Position numbers and translations under genes: made by a program. A stretch of DNA of 64,000 nt, taken from contig JAUEDM010000008.1 of assembly GCA_033439685.1 (NCBI GenBank), positions 620,001 through 684,000 on the forward strand. Reading direction: 5' to 3'. Under the pieces are notes generated by a model, which ran no database searches, was not told the origin of the DNA, and saw only the letters and a program-made list of their open reading frames with translations. How positions within the stretch are numbered: the first letter of the stretch is position 1; every line of letters begins with the position of its first letter. This DNA is from Apodospora peruviana (Eukaryota > Ascomycota > Sordariomycetes > Sordariales > Lasiosphaeriaceae). Positions 34,397 through 45,815 of the stretch are shown here, piece after piece.

Positions 34397-35663
34397 CTAG
34401 TCGGCTGCCAGCATTTGCCGCAACATCTCGTTCTCCGTGATCTCGCTCTCGATGCCCTCGACATTACCCCCCTTCTTAAGCTGCTCCATCGCACTCTCAA
34501 ACTGCCGCTTCTTCTCAGCTTGTTCCTTCTCGATGAATTTCTGAACATCCAGAGGCGTCTCCCACGTAACAACACCGTCCTCAGCAGCAGCATGCCTCCT
34601 TCTCAGCCCACGCTGACCAGCCTTTCCAAGAACGCCCGCAATGAGCCCAACCGACCGTAAACTATTTCCCACAAAAGTTAGCATATACCCTCCACCACAT
34701 CCCAACTCTTTGAGACTTACCTATCATCATTAGCCGGAACCTGATACGTAACCCAAGTCGGATCAACATCCGAATCAACAATGCCAACAGTGGGAATCCC
34801 CGCCAGCCCGCACTCGTACAGCAGCGTATAGTTTTCAAGTGGATTGAAACAGACCACCAAGTCAGGCTGCACCGGTCTCCGATCCATCAGATGCTTCTCG
34901 AACCCAGCAACAGGCCTATCCTTCTCGTCCACCATCTCCAACAACCCCGACGAAAGCAACACATCTTTGTTCGTAATCGTACCAGGCGTCCACTTCTGAA
35001 ACAGATGACAAGCCCCCGCCAGCTCCGCCGCTTTCACAACAATCGGCATCTGCCCCTTTCGTGTCCCAACAAAGAGTATCAGTCCGCCGTGATACGCAAC
35101 CTCCTCGACCACCCGCGCAGCACGTCGTAAATGCACCGCGGTAGTCTCTAAACTAAAAATATGGATCCCGTCGCGCACACCATAGATATACCGCGCATTC
35201 GCAGGATTCCAGAGCGCCGTGTTGTGGCCCATGTGTGCTTGCGCAGCCATCAGCATCTCCAGCGTCGCGTCTTCAGGCGGATCATCCTCAATAACCACAT
35301 CCAGCAAATACCGACGATCAAGGTCGGAACCGATGTTGATTGTGGTCCTGCGGTCAGACCTAAAAGTCTCGTAGAGCTTGGGAATCTGTCGAATCTCCTC
35401 TTTTGTGGCGCCCTCCTTGGTCCATGTCGAGCGAGGGGTAGAGTTGGTTTTTTTTGCGGTCGTCGAGGCATTAGCGACGGCTGTTTGTGTTTTCGCCGCG
35501 GCGGGCTGCGTCGAGATAAATCGGCTTGTTGATCGAAGCGCTGGAGCGGCGGCGGCCAGGGCCCGTCGGCCTTTCTCACAGAATGTTTGGTTAGCATATA
35601 ATTGAGAGAAAGGTCAATTGGTAGTTACATACCGGTCCGCACGCCGAGATTCCGTATAATCAT
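34397..35663 (-). CDS. MRP4: Mitochondrial 37S ribosomal protein uS2m (MRP4)
   Basis: Three exons on the minus strand (35663-35633, 35570-34721, 34661-34397) encode 381 residues. Splicing joins MIIRNLGVRTG to an Arg/Ala/Ser-rich stretch without acids, a typical mitochondrial presequence. The S2 core follows: AHMGHNTALWNP, IYGVRDGIHIFSLE, ILFVGTRKGQ, FQKWTPGTITN, PDLVVCFNP and GIPTVGIVDSDVDPTWVTYQVPANDD. Exon 3 supplies a charged C-terminal extension. uS2m belongs to the small subunit of the mitochondrial ribosome. Intron 1 uses GTATGT and an unusual purine-rich acceptor (GAGAAAG); it is chosen because it alone keeps the frame. Confidence 0.92.
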
Positions 35664-36167
35664 GGTGGAGATGGTGCTGCTGTGCTCATCTCTGGAGCGA
35701 GTATGGGGACGAAGTCGAATCGACTTTTCTCGAGCTTCAGCGCATTAGCGTGGTCCGTGCACTTAATTAGTTCCGGCGACGGTCGGCCCCATTATTTGGT
35801 AGCGCCAGCGGAAGAGCCGCACGGGGCGCCCTCTTACAGACAACAACACCCAAGTCCAATCACTTGAATATGTAATGCGCAAGTATAATGCAAACGAAAT
35901 AAATATTAACTACCTAAGGAGGTTTTCTATATAAAGCGACGCTGATGTCGTAACGGGAATACTTCTGATACACAACAAATTCTACAACGAAGACCATCAT
36001 ATTAGGCCCGCTGCCCTTCTCCTCTCCGTAAAAAAGTTGAGACAAGCAAGCAGGTCGTTTATTCATCATGCCAAGGGAGGTAGGTAAAATGAGGAACATT
36101 GCCTCCCCAAAAAAATATGGGATGGCAGCAGCGCATTCAGTCTCAACGACCGATTCGATCACGACGT
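35664..36167. other. Intergenic region upstream of MRP4
   Basis: Promoter of the uS2m gene and 3' flank of the CBS-PB1 gene. Nothing else is visible. Confidence 0.5.
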
Positions 36168-38394
36168 TTACCTGCTGGACATCCTAGACACAGTAAACAC
36201 GCCAGCAATCACAACCGCCAGGGTAACGATGGCACCAGGCAGGAGGAGCTCGTTAGGAACACCAGCAATGACCTGCTCCTGCTGTTGCGGGGCCGTACGC
36301 GTGCGCATCTGGCGGCTACGGCGAGCAGGAGACTCGTCGTCCTCTTCAGCATCGCCATCCTCGTCCTCGTCCTCGTCCGCAGGTCTCCTCCGTTCACGGA
36401 CTGTTGACAGGGGTGGGGTAGGCAGCGTGACCGGCGCTACAATCGGCTCAGGCAGAGGTGCAGGCGTCGGTACCTGCGGAACAGGTGGCTCCTTCGGGTC
36501 GTGGACAAACAAATCAACCTTCTCACTGTGGCCGTGACGGGCGAGCAGAATCGCCTCGAGGAGATCATGGTCTGTTGTGATAGACACGGAATCGCCCTCG
36601 TTGTCGAGGTAGCTGAGTGCAAATCCGCCTGACAGCTTGCCATCCTCCACAACGGGCGCACCACCGATCGCGTCCACCTCGGAACCAAGCTTGCCTATCA
36701 CATTGGCGACGAACTCGGCCATGCCGTGCGCAGCCGTCACCTGCAGACGGTGGACACGACCGCTGGGAGCCTTGAACTTGAATGGGAAAGGGACCTCGGC
36801 AGGAGGCACCTCAGGGATGGCTCCCACAGCGCTGTGCGAAGGCGAATCGACGCCCGCATGACTGGCCGAGTCACCCGGCGCCACGCTGTCAACAATCCGC
36901 TCGCTCCGGGTCATATCGGGAGACATGAGCGATCTGGGTCCAGGGTGAGTGTGATTATGCGAGCCCTCGCCAGAGACCATGGACTCGGTCTCGTGGTCGA
37001 GAGAAAGCCAGAACTTATTCCATGCCGGTCCTTCGTTGTCACTGGTGCCCATTGTGTTGATCTGCTCGAGAGTCGCATACGTGAGCTTCAGGACATCGAC
37101 CATGCCGACAATCTCGCCGCCTTCGTTCATGACCGGGAGGTTCAGGTAGTGGCCATCTGGGGCAAGTGTTAGCTTTGCAGTCATTATTTCGGAATCTGTC
37201 TGTAGTTGCTCACCATGCATCTTCCGCAGAGCAGACTGAATGCTCATGTCCATAGGCGCAAAGTCAGGATGGGGAGTCATGACGCGAACAACGCTGCACG
37301 TGGCAGGGTCGAGACCTGGGGCAATCACACGGAGGACGACGTCCTTGCTGGTGAAGATACCCGTAATAGCTCCCTGATCCTGAACCAAGACTGCCGTTGT
37401 GTGGTTCTCCTTCATCATATGGGCAGCGTCCTTGACCGATGTCCGAACGCTGACAGTGGTCGGGGGCCTGCCGTCCAAGACAGACTCGAGTGTCGGGCCA
37501 GACATCTTGGACCGCAGAGCCTCGACATACTGGATGATTTGCTGCGGCTGGCTGGTTCCCAGCTCTGACTGTACACCCTCGAGAGCATCGTAGAGCCGCC
37601 TGGACGAGGCATACGCGCGCTCTAGCTTCTCCATGGCGTCGTAGAAGCATTTTGTGATGTCGAGAATACCAGAAATATCTTGGTTTTCGTCCATGACGGG
37701 GAGATGGCGGAAGCCCTTGCGAACCATCAAATCCAGGGCATCGGTGGCGCTGGTATCTGTTCTCGCGCACAGCGGGTTTTTTGTCATGATCTCGGCGATG
37801 GTGATATGGCTGGCTTTGAGTCCTGCGCCTACAACACGGAAAGCCAGATCCTTGGCTGTGAAGATTCCGGCAATCCGCTCGTCGTCGTCGGTGACGAGCA
37901 CGCAGTCTTCGCGCTTCGCAGCCATAAGCTGGGCGGCTTCGGCAACGGTAGTGGCCGGCTTGATCTGGAGCGCCGGGCTAGGCTTGAGGGCGAGGACGGT
38001 TCCCGGAGGGGCTTTGCGGGAGTGTCGGGCGCGACTCGTTAGGTGTTTCTTCTTGGCGAGATCACTCTCCATCTTGCGGCGGATAGCCTGGTGGTGGATC
38101 GCATGTTAGTTCTCAGCCTGTTCAACATTGCCAAACTGATGCTGCCACACAACGCAGCAGCAGCTACGGGAAACGCACCTCATCCCTCTTGCTCTGCTTC
38201 GCCCTGCTCGTGCTGAGCGACGACGAGGCTGGTCCCCCGGCATCACTGGAGGGCGTGGCACTGGCATGTGTTTCGAGGACTGGTCGGGGAATCGCCGAAG
38301 AGGAGTTGGTCGGCGTGCTGGTAGCGAAGGGGATGTTTCCACGACCCTGCCCACGGTTGGGCGTGCCTCTCATGGTTCCCGGGTTGGCCGACAT
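36168..38394 (-). CDS. CBS and PB1 domain membrane protein
   Basis: Three exons on the minus strand (38394-38179, 38087-37214, 37156-36168) encode 692 residues. A Ser/Pro-rich N-terminus of about 75 residues leads into two pairs of CBS domains (about 105-230 and 275-405); signs are VTDDDERIAGIFTAKDLAFR, RHLPVMDE and GIFTSKDVVLRVIA. A PB1-like domain lies at about 475-570 (FKFKAPSGRVHRLQV, DNEGDSVSITTDHDL). An acidic DEDEDEDG stretch and a C-terminal hydrophobic anchor close the protein. CBS pairs usually bind adenosine nucleotides and PB1 domains mediate scaffolding; the role of this fungal-conserved protein is not established. The second intron is 57 bases and stop-free in frame, so unspliced mRNA would insert 19 residues into CBS domain 4. 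Confidence 0.88.
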
Positions 38395-40438
38395 GATGGC
38401 CTTTGTTCTTTTCGGCTGCGATGGATAAAATATCGGCCAACGTTTTCACAGGTCAGATTCGATATCTCGAGATACGTATCCTGGAAAATCGCGCTGGCAG
38501 GACGATGCAGAGCTCTGTCCAATGAAATGATCAGATGACCCAAGGCCGGAAAGTTGCCAAAGGACGGGGAAAAACACGCGGCTCGAAATTTTGACTGCCG
38601 TTGACTCGGAGATGCACGGACCAGGGTGGGACTGACATCCAACACCCCGCCGACTTTGGGGGTCACAGCCTACAGGGGAAAATGGAGAAGTTACAGTGAT
38701 AGCGGGGTTCTGGAAATGACTTGTGGGGCTTCACTAACAGGCATACTGCAATTCAAGGGCAGGATATGTTAGTATTTTGCTGATTGAGTTTGCCTTTTCA
38801 CTCCACCGATTTCTCAAGTTTGTGATAGCCTCATTACCGGCCTGGTCTGGTCGCTTCGAGCTTTTATGTACGCGAAGTGTTGTTACGACCAGAAGTTGAA
38901 TCGGTGAATTTGCATGTGATCTTGTGTTACCTCATGCTGCATCTGTCAACTTCATTCACGGCGAGGGACACAAAAGCAATCAGTTGATTCTTAAATGGTT
39001 GGTTCTCATAATGCTTTGTCAGGTCATTCATGAATTTTCCTGGAGTTTGTAACATCTGTTTGCCCATCTCAAAGAATTAATCCTTCTTGTTGGCTCAGGC
39101 TCTTATTCAGAGGTAAGAGAAGTATGTCGATGAGAGGAGGAACTTGCAAAGGTGGATCTCACCAGAAACGGAAGAGGTTGGTTTCATGACAGTGAAATCC
39201 CAAAGATGCCATCATTCGTGAATGAATGCTTCATTTGATGTGACCTTTGTAAAAGTGCAGTCATCGCCAAAAGCGGGAAGGCAAGCATGACAAGCCATCC
39301 CGGAGTTTAACAATGTCGAGGTTGGTTGGTGTTGGCCCTCCCTGCCCCCTGAGCTAAAGAGTGAGGTTGGATCATGACTGCCACCTTACGTTATGTGAGT
39401 GGATCATCAGCCTCAACACCAAGAAGGCCTAGACCAGTCTCATTGAAAGTACCGACCGTAGATCAAATTGCTTGATCTCAAAGTCCTTTCGCCAATTTCC
39501 ATGTGATTTTTACATTGGTCTTCTCGAAGGAAGTATTCCATCAGGGAAAGCCCATGAACAGTCATCAATCTCCTTGACCCGTCGCGTGTGCATGAATGAA
39601 ACCTCGTGGGTCCCCAAATTCAGGTATGGGAAAAGGAGCAAAGTCCCTGCCCAATCAGGGGCTTCATCCGCGGCCTTATTTCTCACGGGGCCATCTCGGG
39701 GTGGGTGTGTGACCTGACAGAAAAAGGAGATCGCGAAAATGCTGACGGCGCGGACCAAGCAAAACGGATCTTGCATGATACCCGCATCGGCTCGTCGTGC
39801 AGCAGTGATGCGTTGCCTGTGTGTGCCAGCTTTTTCCAATCCGCCCAATCAACCTTGTTTCACTGCAAATTATCCCTTGACACGCTGCGACTGCGGTTGA
39901 ATTCGCGCACAGCCAGTTGTTAACTTGTTGCAGCGAAGCCATCCCAGTTTTTACCCATAGTACGTCATTACATCGCATCCACTTTTCAGGTAACCCGTAG
40001 CCTGCCTGTAAACCAGGGCAACTCAGCTTCTCAAACTTGCCCACGTCTCGTCTTCTGTCTCTCTTTCCTCCCATTTACCCTCGTTCTCTGTTTTCCAGCT
40101 TTTTGCTGCGCTCGCGACACCACGAACGCCCGACGACGACATTCGCTTTCAAGGAGATATCAGTTCGGCGCATTTTTTAGAGAAGCGAGCCGCTAGAGTG
40201 GGCGCAGCAGCCGCACCGGCATTTCCCAATTTCGGTTCACTAGTCCGAGGGACGCGCCGCGACACGAGAAAGGAAAAGCAACGGAGAAGAAAGTCGCAAG
40301 TCAAATCTAGGCGCGCTTTAGTGGCATCTTCAGCAGATCGATCGATGCGCTTGCGAAGCCACAATTCGCGATAAATCGATCGATCTTGCAACGGCGCGCA
40401 GAACAAGGCGCGAGGAGAGCGTCGAACCCAAACCGAAA
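38395..40438. promoter_or_regulatory. 2-kb divergent intergenic region
   Basis: It separates the CBS-PB1 gene (minus) from a single-pass membrane protein gene (plus) and should hold both promoters. I find no gene, repeat or RNA in it. Confidence 0.45.
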
Positions 40439-41139
40439 ATGTCGCCAGAACCGCCATTACACATCGGGCGTGCAGCGCATGCGCTCCGGAAATTTGTCCA
40501 AAGAGGGATTATCGCCGCGCGTGAGGACGACAAGGAGTGCAGGCCCGGCAATGGAGCCAACCTCTGCGAAAAGCCCGCGGTATCGTCCCAGTCATCGACA
40601 TGGATTATTGTCGGCGTTGTGATGTGAGTGCTTTTTTCTGCGTGGTGCGCACAGCGCGGGGAAGACGGACTGCGGATCTCAAGAAGAGAGGAGGGGTGTT
40701 TTGGACAAGCTGACCAGGTTCTTTTGCGGGATATAGCGCTGCCGTCGTCCTCGGGACGCTTGCGGTGGTATTGTACTTCCACTTCAAGAACAAGAAGAAG
40801 AGCGAGCGCGAAGACCTGGAAGACCGATTCGCGATGGCGGACTACGGACTGGATGAGGCAGCAGCAGCCAACCGATCGTCGAAGAGGAAATCCCGCCAGC
40901 TGCCTCAGGGTGCCGGCAGCGGCCAGCAGCAGCAACCGAAGCTGTCGTTGGACGATCTGAGGCCACCACCGGGTGTAGCGAACGTGCCTGGGAAACCGAA
41001 GGGGTATGTGAATCCGTTTGTCTCGGAGGCCGATGACGCCGTGTCGATCAAGTCGATTGACCTCCATCCGCAATGGCCCAGAAAGGACGAGTCGTCCGCC
41101 GCTAGCAGCCAGCAGCACCTCCCGCCTCAGAAACTGTGA
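40439..41139 (+). CDS. Single-pass membrane protein of unknown function
   Basis: Two exons, 40439-40623 and 40737-41139, encode 195 residues. The intron (GTGAGT donor, ATATAG acceptor) lies within the only hydrophobic segment, which is continuous after splicing (IIVGVVIAAVVLGTLAVVLYF, at about residues 56-76). It is followed by a basic stretch (HFKNKKKSE), so the C-terminal domain is predicted to face the cytosol. The tail is polar, Gln/Ser-rich and contains PKGYVNPFVSE. There is no cleavable signal peptide and no recognised domain. The intron inside a coherent transmembrane helix is good evidence that it is a real gene. Confidence 0.75.
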
Positions 41140-42416
41140 TCGATCATCGATGTCGGGGAGTGGGCTTCTGTCTGAGAGGTTGGACACACGATCGGTAATT
41201 ACTATGGGTGTGGTTTCATGTACATATGTTTGAAAATCCGGAGTCAAAGACGGCGGGCCTGTTTTTTCATCACGGGTGTTAATGAGAGATGACGTTTTTG
41301 GTGGGTAGGACGGACGGTGATAATCATTGGAAACTGTTCTGGGTAGGATCATGAAGGAAGCTGCATTGTTGGCTGGAGACGACGCGGGACTGGCCTGGGT
41401 CTAGGATAATGAGGATGAAAAACATAATTCAGCTGTAGTCTTTTGTGTCCGTTTGCATCCTCGGACTATTACCAAGATCAATGGTGTGCATAATGCCCGT
41501 AGGTAGCCATGTGCCAACTCACGGCCTTCCTGTTTTCAAAAGCATAAGCGCGCTCATGTTGAACAACGGTTAGACTGGTTGAAATGGTAAGGACTGATAC
41601 AGCTGTAAGGGTAACTCAGGCTCCCGCATCAGGGGACTCATCGAGACAAAACAAGCCAGTTAGACCTGTTTAGAAGTCGTCAGCGGTCACTCGAGAAGTT
41701 ATACCAGCCGCTGTCCGCTCTTTGATTGTTGAGATCCGAGACCCAGACAGCATGTGCCCAGCTTCGCCATCATCACATGCCAACTCTTTCGTTAGCTTCA
41801 CGTTCAGATGAATCATGAAGTTGCTCAAAAGCCTACTACACCAAACTCTAGTGCCGCCACTATCGTCATAACGGCTGCTCTTAGCCAACTTTAGCCCAGA
41901 AAAGGTAGATATAGCAGTTCACCGAACGATACCAGTACCGCCTCCGACCATTGACTCTTGAAACCCGGTCTGTGGTAGCTCTCGTAGCTCAGTGGAAGGT
42001 AACGGTGATCTAGGTCTTCTTCAAATGCAGACTCTGCAGATAGTTCGCCTGTTCGAACCAGCGTCCTGCTCACAGTTACTCTGTACTTTGTACGATGTAA
42101 TTCCACATGCCAAATAATTAATCTGCCAATTAAGTTTTGCTCTTCCTACGTAAAACCCCGTAGGGTTTTCGTAGCCGTCACCTCAGATCACCGCGCTTGT
42201 GCGGCCTGGGTTGGCAGGTGAGCTTTTGCTCGATGATTCTTTTTGGTGTTTTTGTCTTCAACGTATTTCATTCTTCTTATGTACTTCTAACCACAAAGAG
42301 CACATAAATCACAGCGCTTCAACCTCCCATCCTGAAATGCACCCAACATCCTGCAACCTTTAATAAACAATCTCGGTCATATCTACATATTTCATTCATC
42401 TATTCTAGTCCGTAAA
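41140..42416. other. Convergent intergenic region with a tRNA-like motif
   Basis: No gene is supported. A TAGCTCAGTGG word (near 41991) followed by GTTCGAACC (near 42051) resembles pol III A and B boxes, but the acceptor and D stems do not pair, so it is not a tRNA gene. Confidence 0.4.
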
Positions 42417-43577
42417 TCACATCGCAACCCCAACAACCGCGACAGTCTCAACACCACCCCCTTCAACTTGTTGACCCCCTTCCAACCCACCATCCTCACC
42501 ACTACTACTACTCTCACCACTATCACTATCACTCCCCTGAACCATTTTATCCCCTCTAGTTTCCCAAGTCCTCCTCACAGCCCCCCAGTAAATCCCCTCA
42601 TGACCCCGTGCATGCCCACAATGCCCCGTCTTCTTGAACCTAACCAACAAACTCCGTGCTCCACAAACATTTGCGCTGGTGACGCCATGCTCCTCAACAT
42701 CCTTCCACCAAATCAGGTCGTCCGCCTCGCTGAAAATATAAGTTCTTGGGATCCCCTCAACCTTCCATAAGTCGCTATCATTTAGCGCCCGCCTGGTTTT
42801 GCTGATGAGATTATTCTCGTACCCGATCACCACACCAAAAACGACCCACGTGACGGCTAGAATTCCTGCACCGAGAGGCAGTCCCACGGCCTGGGCGAAC
42901 TTGTTCGGTGGCAGGGATCGTCTGAAGGCTGCCACGTTGGAGCTGTATCGTGGTGTTCCTGGGGTCGAGTCGAATATGAAGGCTGCTATAGGTAGGCGTT
43001 GGTGGGTTGTGGAGAGGAAGGCTTGCGCGAGGCAGACGGCTTTGTTGGCGCCGCCTTCTGAGAAGGCGTGTAGTAAAATGTTTTGGAAGGGGAGGGGCTT
43101 TTCAGAAGATTGAGATTGAGGAGCGGTGGTGCTGCCGGGACAGGTTGACAGATACCGGACTGCTGGGGGTAAGACCTTGAGTTTGTGCTTGGTGGAATGG
43201 ATGGCCAGGTCGGCGATGCTGGTTGTTATGACCAGGATTGGCGTGTTAGGGAACAGTTGGTTGTAGGATTGCGTGTATTTGGCGATGTGTTTTGGGATGG
43301 CGCCAGTCCAGGAGGTGATGATTATCAGGTCAGGCGGGGGTCCAATGTCTGCGCTGCTGATATGGGGGATGAGTGAGGTTGATGAGGTTGTTGCTGCTGG
43401 GATGGTGGGTCGGTGGAGGATATCTGTGCTGTTGTTGCTGGCGTTAAGTTGTCTGTCTTGGACGTAAATCGACGGGCCCAGACAGGAGAAGCCGGGGACA
43501 AAGACGGGCTTTTTGGGTCCTTTGGAAGCCTGCCGGTCGCCTTTGCTTTTGTTCTTCAGTCTGAGAGACGAGACCAT
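42417..43577 (-). CDS. DUF829/TMEM53-type alpha/beta-hydrolase-like protein
   Basis: This single-exon gene encodes 386 residues from the ATG at 43577; the frame continues further upstream only from a GTG. The pattern is that of the DUF829 family, which includes TMEM53 and PaxU of indole-diterpene clusters. It has an N-terminal strand LIIITSWTGA, then KYTQSYNQLFPNTPILVIT, the nucleophile-elbow-like LLHAFSEGGANKA and FIFDSTPGTP. Later motifs are IPRTYIFSEADDLIWWKDVEEH and a conserved HCGHARGHEGIYW near the end. The family is predicted to adopt an alpha/beta-hydrolase fold; its chemistry is mostly unknown. Here there is no sign of a neighbouring terpene cluster. The last 35 residues are Ser/Gly-rich. 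Confidence 0.85.
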   Translation of the reverse strand: MVSSLRLKNKSKGDRQASKGPKKPVFVPGFSCLGPSIYVQDRQLNASNNSTDILHRPTIPAATTSSTSLIPHISSADIGPPPDLIIITSWTGAIPKHIAKYTQSYNQLFPNTPILVITTSIADLAIHSTKHKLKVLPPAVRYLSTCPGSTTAPQSQSSEKPLPFQNILLHAFSEGGANKAVCLAQAFLSTTHQRLPIAAFIFDSTPGTPRYSSNVAAFRRSLPPNKFAQAVGLPLGAGILAVTWVVFGVVIGYENNLISKTRRALNDSDLWKVEGIPRTYIFSEADDLIWWKDVEEHGVTSANVCGARSLLVRFKKTGHCGHARGHEGIYWGAVRRTWETRGDKMVQGSDSDSGESSSSGEDGGLEGGQQVEGGGVETVAVVGVAM

Positions 43578-45815
43578 GATGAGATGGCTTTTGGGGACAC
43601 GGACGGCGGTGATGTAAAAGGAGGCGGTTGTTGTTTGTTGTCGGCGGCGGCCCTTTGGCAGGGGTTTCAGGGGAACGAGTGCAAGAGAGTTTCTTCTACA
43701 AGGCACGGACAGCCATTTTGGCTTGGCCAAGCGCACGCCAAGATAAACATATTGGACAACAAAGAAAACAAAAGGGGAGGAGGCAGTGTATTTAGCTGGC
43801 GGGAACTTTGTCCCATCCGAAATCCCAAGAGCGAGAAGAGCGCGACCAGGATTCGTGTTCTGGGTCGATATCAGGAACTTTAGGCAACATAGAAATCGAC
43901 GACACTTGCAGCGGACAGCAAGTCAGCATGCCGTCAGCGCGATGACTGACATAACTGACGTGACAGAGACTTGTTCGGGTTACCTAGTGCGAGGGGCTGT
44001 CAGCGGCTGTGATGTTTATGAAAGACGCTCTGACGGATATGCAACTAGGAGAGAGCCGGATACTTGGGGTAGCTTGCGATCTAGCCAAACATATGTGATG
44101 GCATTATGATGTTCGAACAAGATGAAGCAGTTCCCCATTTGAGATTCGGGTCTGAATCAAAATCCCGCATCTTGTTCATGGTAATCTGATGCGTCACTTT
44201 ACAGTAATGTGAGCTGATATTGTGTTTGTGTCTTTATGCCCGTATCGGCTGTAATGTTGCTTCTCGCGACGGGTTGGCATGTGATTCGTTCGGGTATCCT
44301 CAGCTTCCAGTTTGTTCTCTCCCGCTTGGGAAACCAAACTGCGACATCACGCTTCGTTTCCTCCACTATTCTTTGAGCGATGGAAACCACTTTGGCAATC
44401 CTGTTACCTCAAACTGTGGACGTGGCTGTGTCATGAGATATATCGGGTGTCAACTGGCTAGGGAGGACCTTTCTTCTCGTTCTAGTCGAAACCCATCTAG
44501 CCTTCACCTCCGCATTTAGTCATGTGGAACTTTGGAAAAACCTGCATAGAAGTACACAGACTAGGTAGTGATCGTTCCATGAACGTCAAAATGCGGCAGA
44601 ACCCCTGAAGTTCCCGAACAGCCCCAGGCACAAACAATCCAAGATACTAGTACGGTAAGAATGAACCAAGACAGGCAAGAATATGTGGGGACGGGTGCGG
44701 CTGAAACAGCTGCTAGCAGTTACGAATGACTATAAGCTTCGAGCGGGCATTTGACTAAGGTGAGAAAACAGGAAACCCGGGTTTCTAGGTGCTGGCCTAT
44801 TCGAACCTAGTTTAGCATCGCGTCAAGAGGTTGCTGTTCGGCTGAACCTTATCAGGGACGTCTTTGCCTCTTTCGAATACAGCAAATGGGTTATCTTAGG
44901 ATATGACAAAGCACCAGGTCACAATTCCTAAGCGCGATAAGCGGTAAGCCCTAAACGTTGCAGCTCATTGTCTATAATAAGCCCTAAGCGCGCTGGTAAG
45001 CCCTTAAGTTATGTGAGCTTTAAGCGCACAAAGCCCAGGCTGCACACCCGACATAGGAAGGTAGTTGGAAGATCAGCTCCGGTTGTAAGACCCAGGCCTG
45101 TGGCTTGGGTTGGGGCTGGACCTTGATCGGGAACTTTTTATGAAAGAAAACCAGCAGGTCAGACTCCTGAAAGCTTAGCCTCCGGGCCGTCTCCGGCTCT
45201 CATTATCACAGAAGATGACTGGTCAAAAATACCCGTTTCATTGTTGCCTCTGCTTCCTCTAACAATGAGGTTCACATGCAACAAGTCCCGGCAGTGCCAG
45301 CTCGTGATTTCAGCTTTCCATTCAAGTTTCAAACTCATGCCACAGTCCTTTCTTTGAAAGAGTACGGAACACAGCCGTCAAGCTGTGGATCTCGGCGGCT
45401 CGTTCCCGAAAGTTCCCCAAACATGCAACTAACCTCCATTACATTGCATCCCGTCCGATATCAACGACCGAGAGGAGAGGCCGCCCGATTTGCTCCTCGT
45501 CAGCATGATGGTCACTGTCTTGCCACATAATTAGTCTGCAACGTCGTGTAATCAAACAATAATAGTACATGCAATACAAATGGCTTCCACCCATATGTCT
45601 CTCCTCCACCCCCTCCCAGTGTCTTTCGTTCTTTTCTTCTTCTTTTCGACGAATAGCCAAGACTCACCCGCTGTTTCACCAACCAAGTCAGGTCAGGCTG
45701 GATACCAGTTGCCAAGTCTCCAAGACGGCTTCATCCTACAATCTGGTTGTTTCTTTCGTTCACTTGAATTTCTGCCCTCTCTGAGGCTTGGGGCAGTCCC
45801 CGAATTTCGTTTCCG
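43578..45815. promoter_or_regulatory. 2.2-kb divergent intergenic region
   Basis: It lies between the DUF829 gene (minus) and the DHA2 exporter (plus). No gene is seen. An imperfect direct repeat of about 27 bases (core CTAAGCGCG...GGTAAGCCCT) occurs at 44927-44954 and 44982-45008. Confidence 0.45.

Noticed and set aside
41985..42075. tRNA-like A-box and B-box words
   Set aside because: The acceptor and D stems do not pair and no anticodon arm can be drawn, so no tRNA gene is called.
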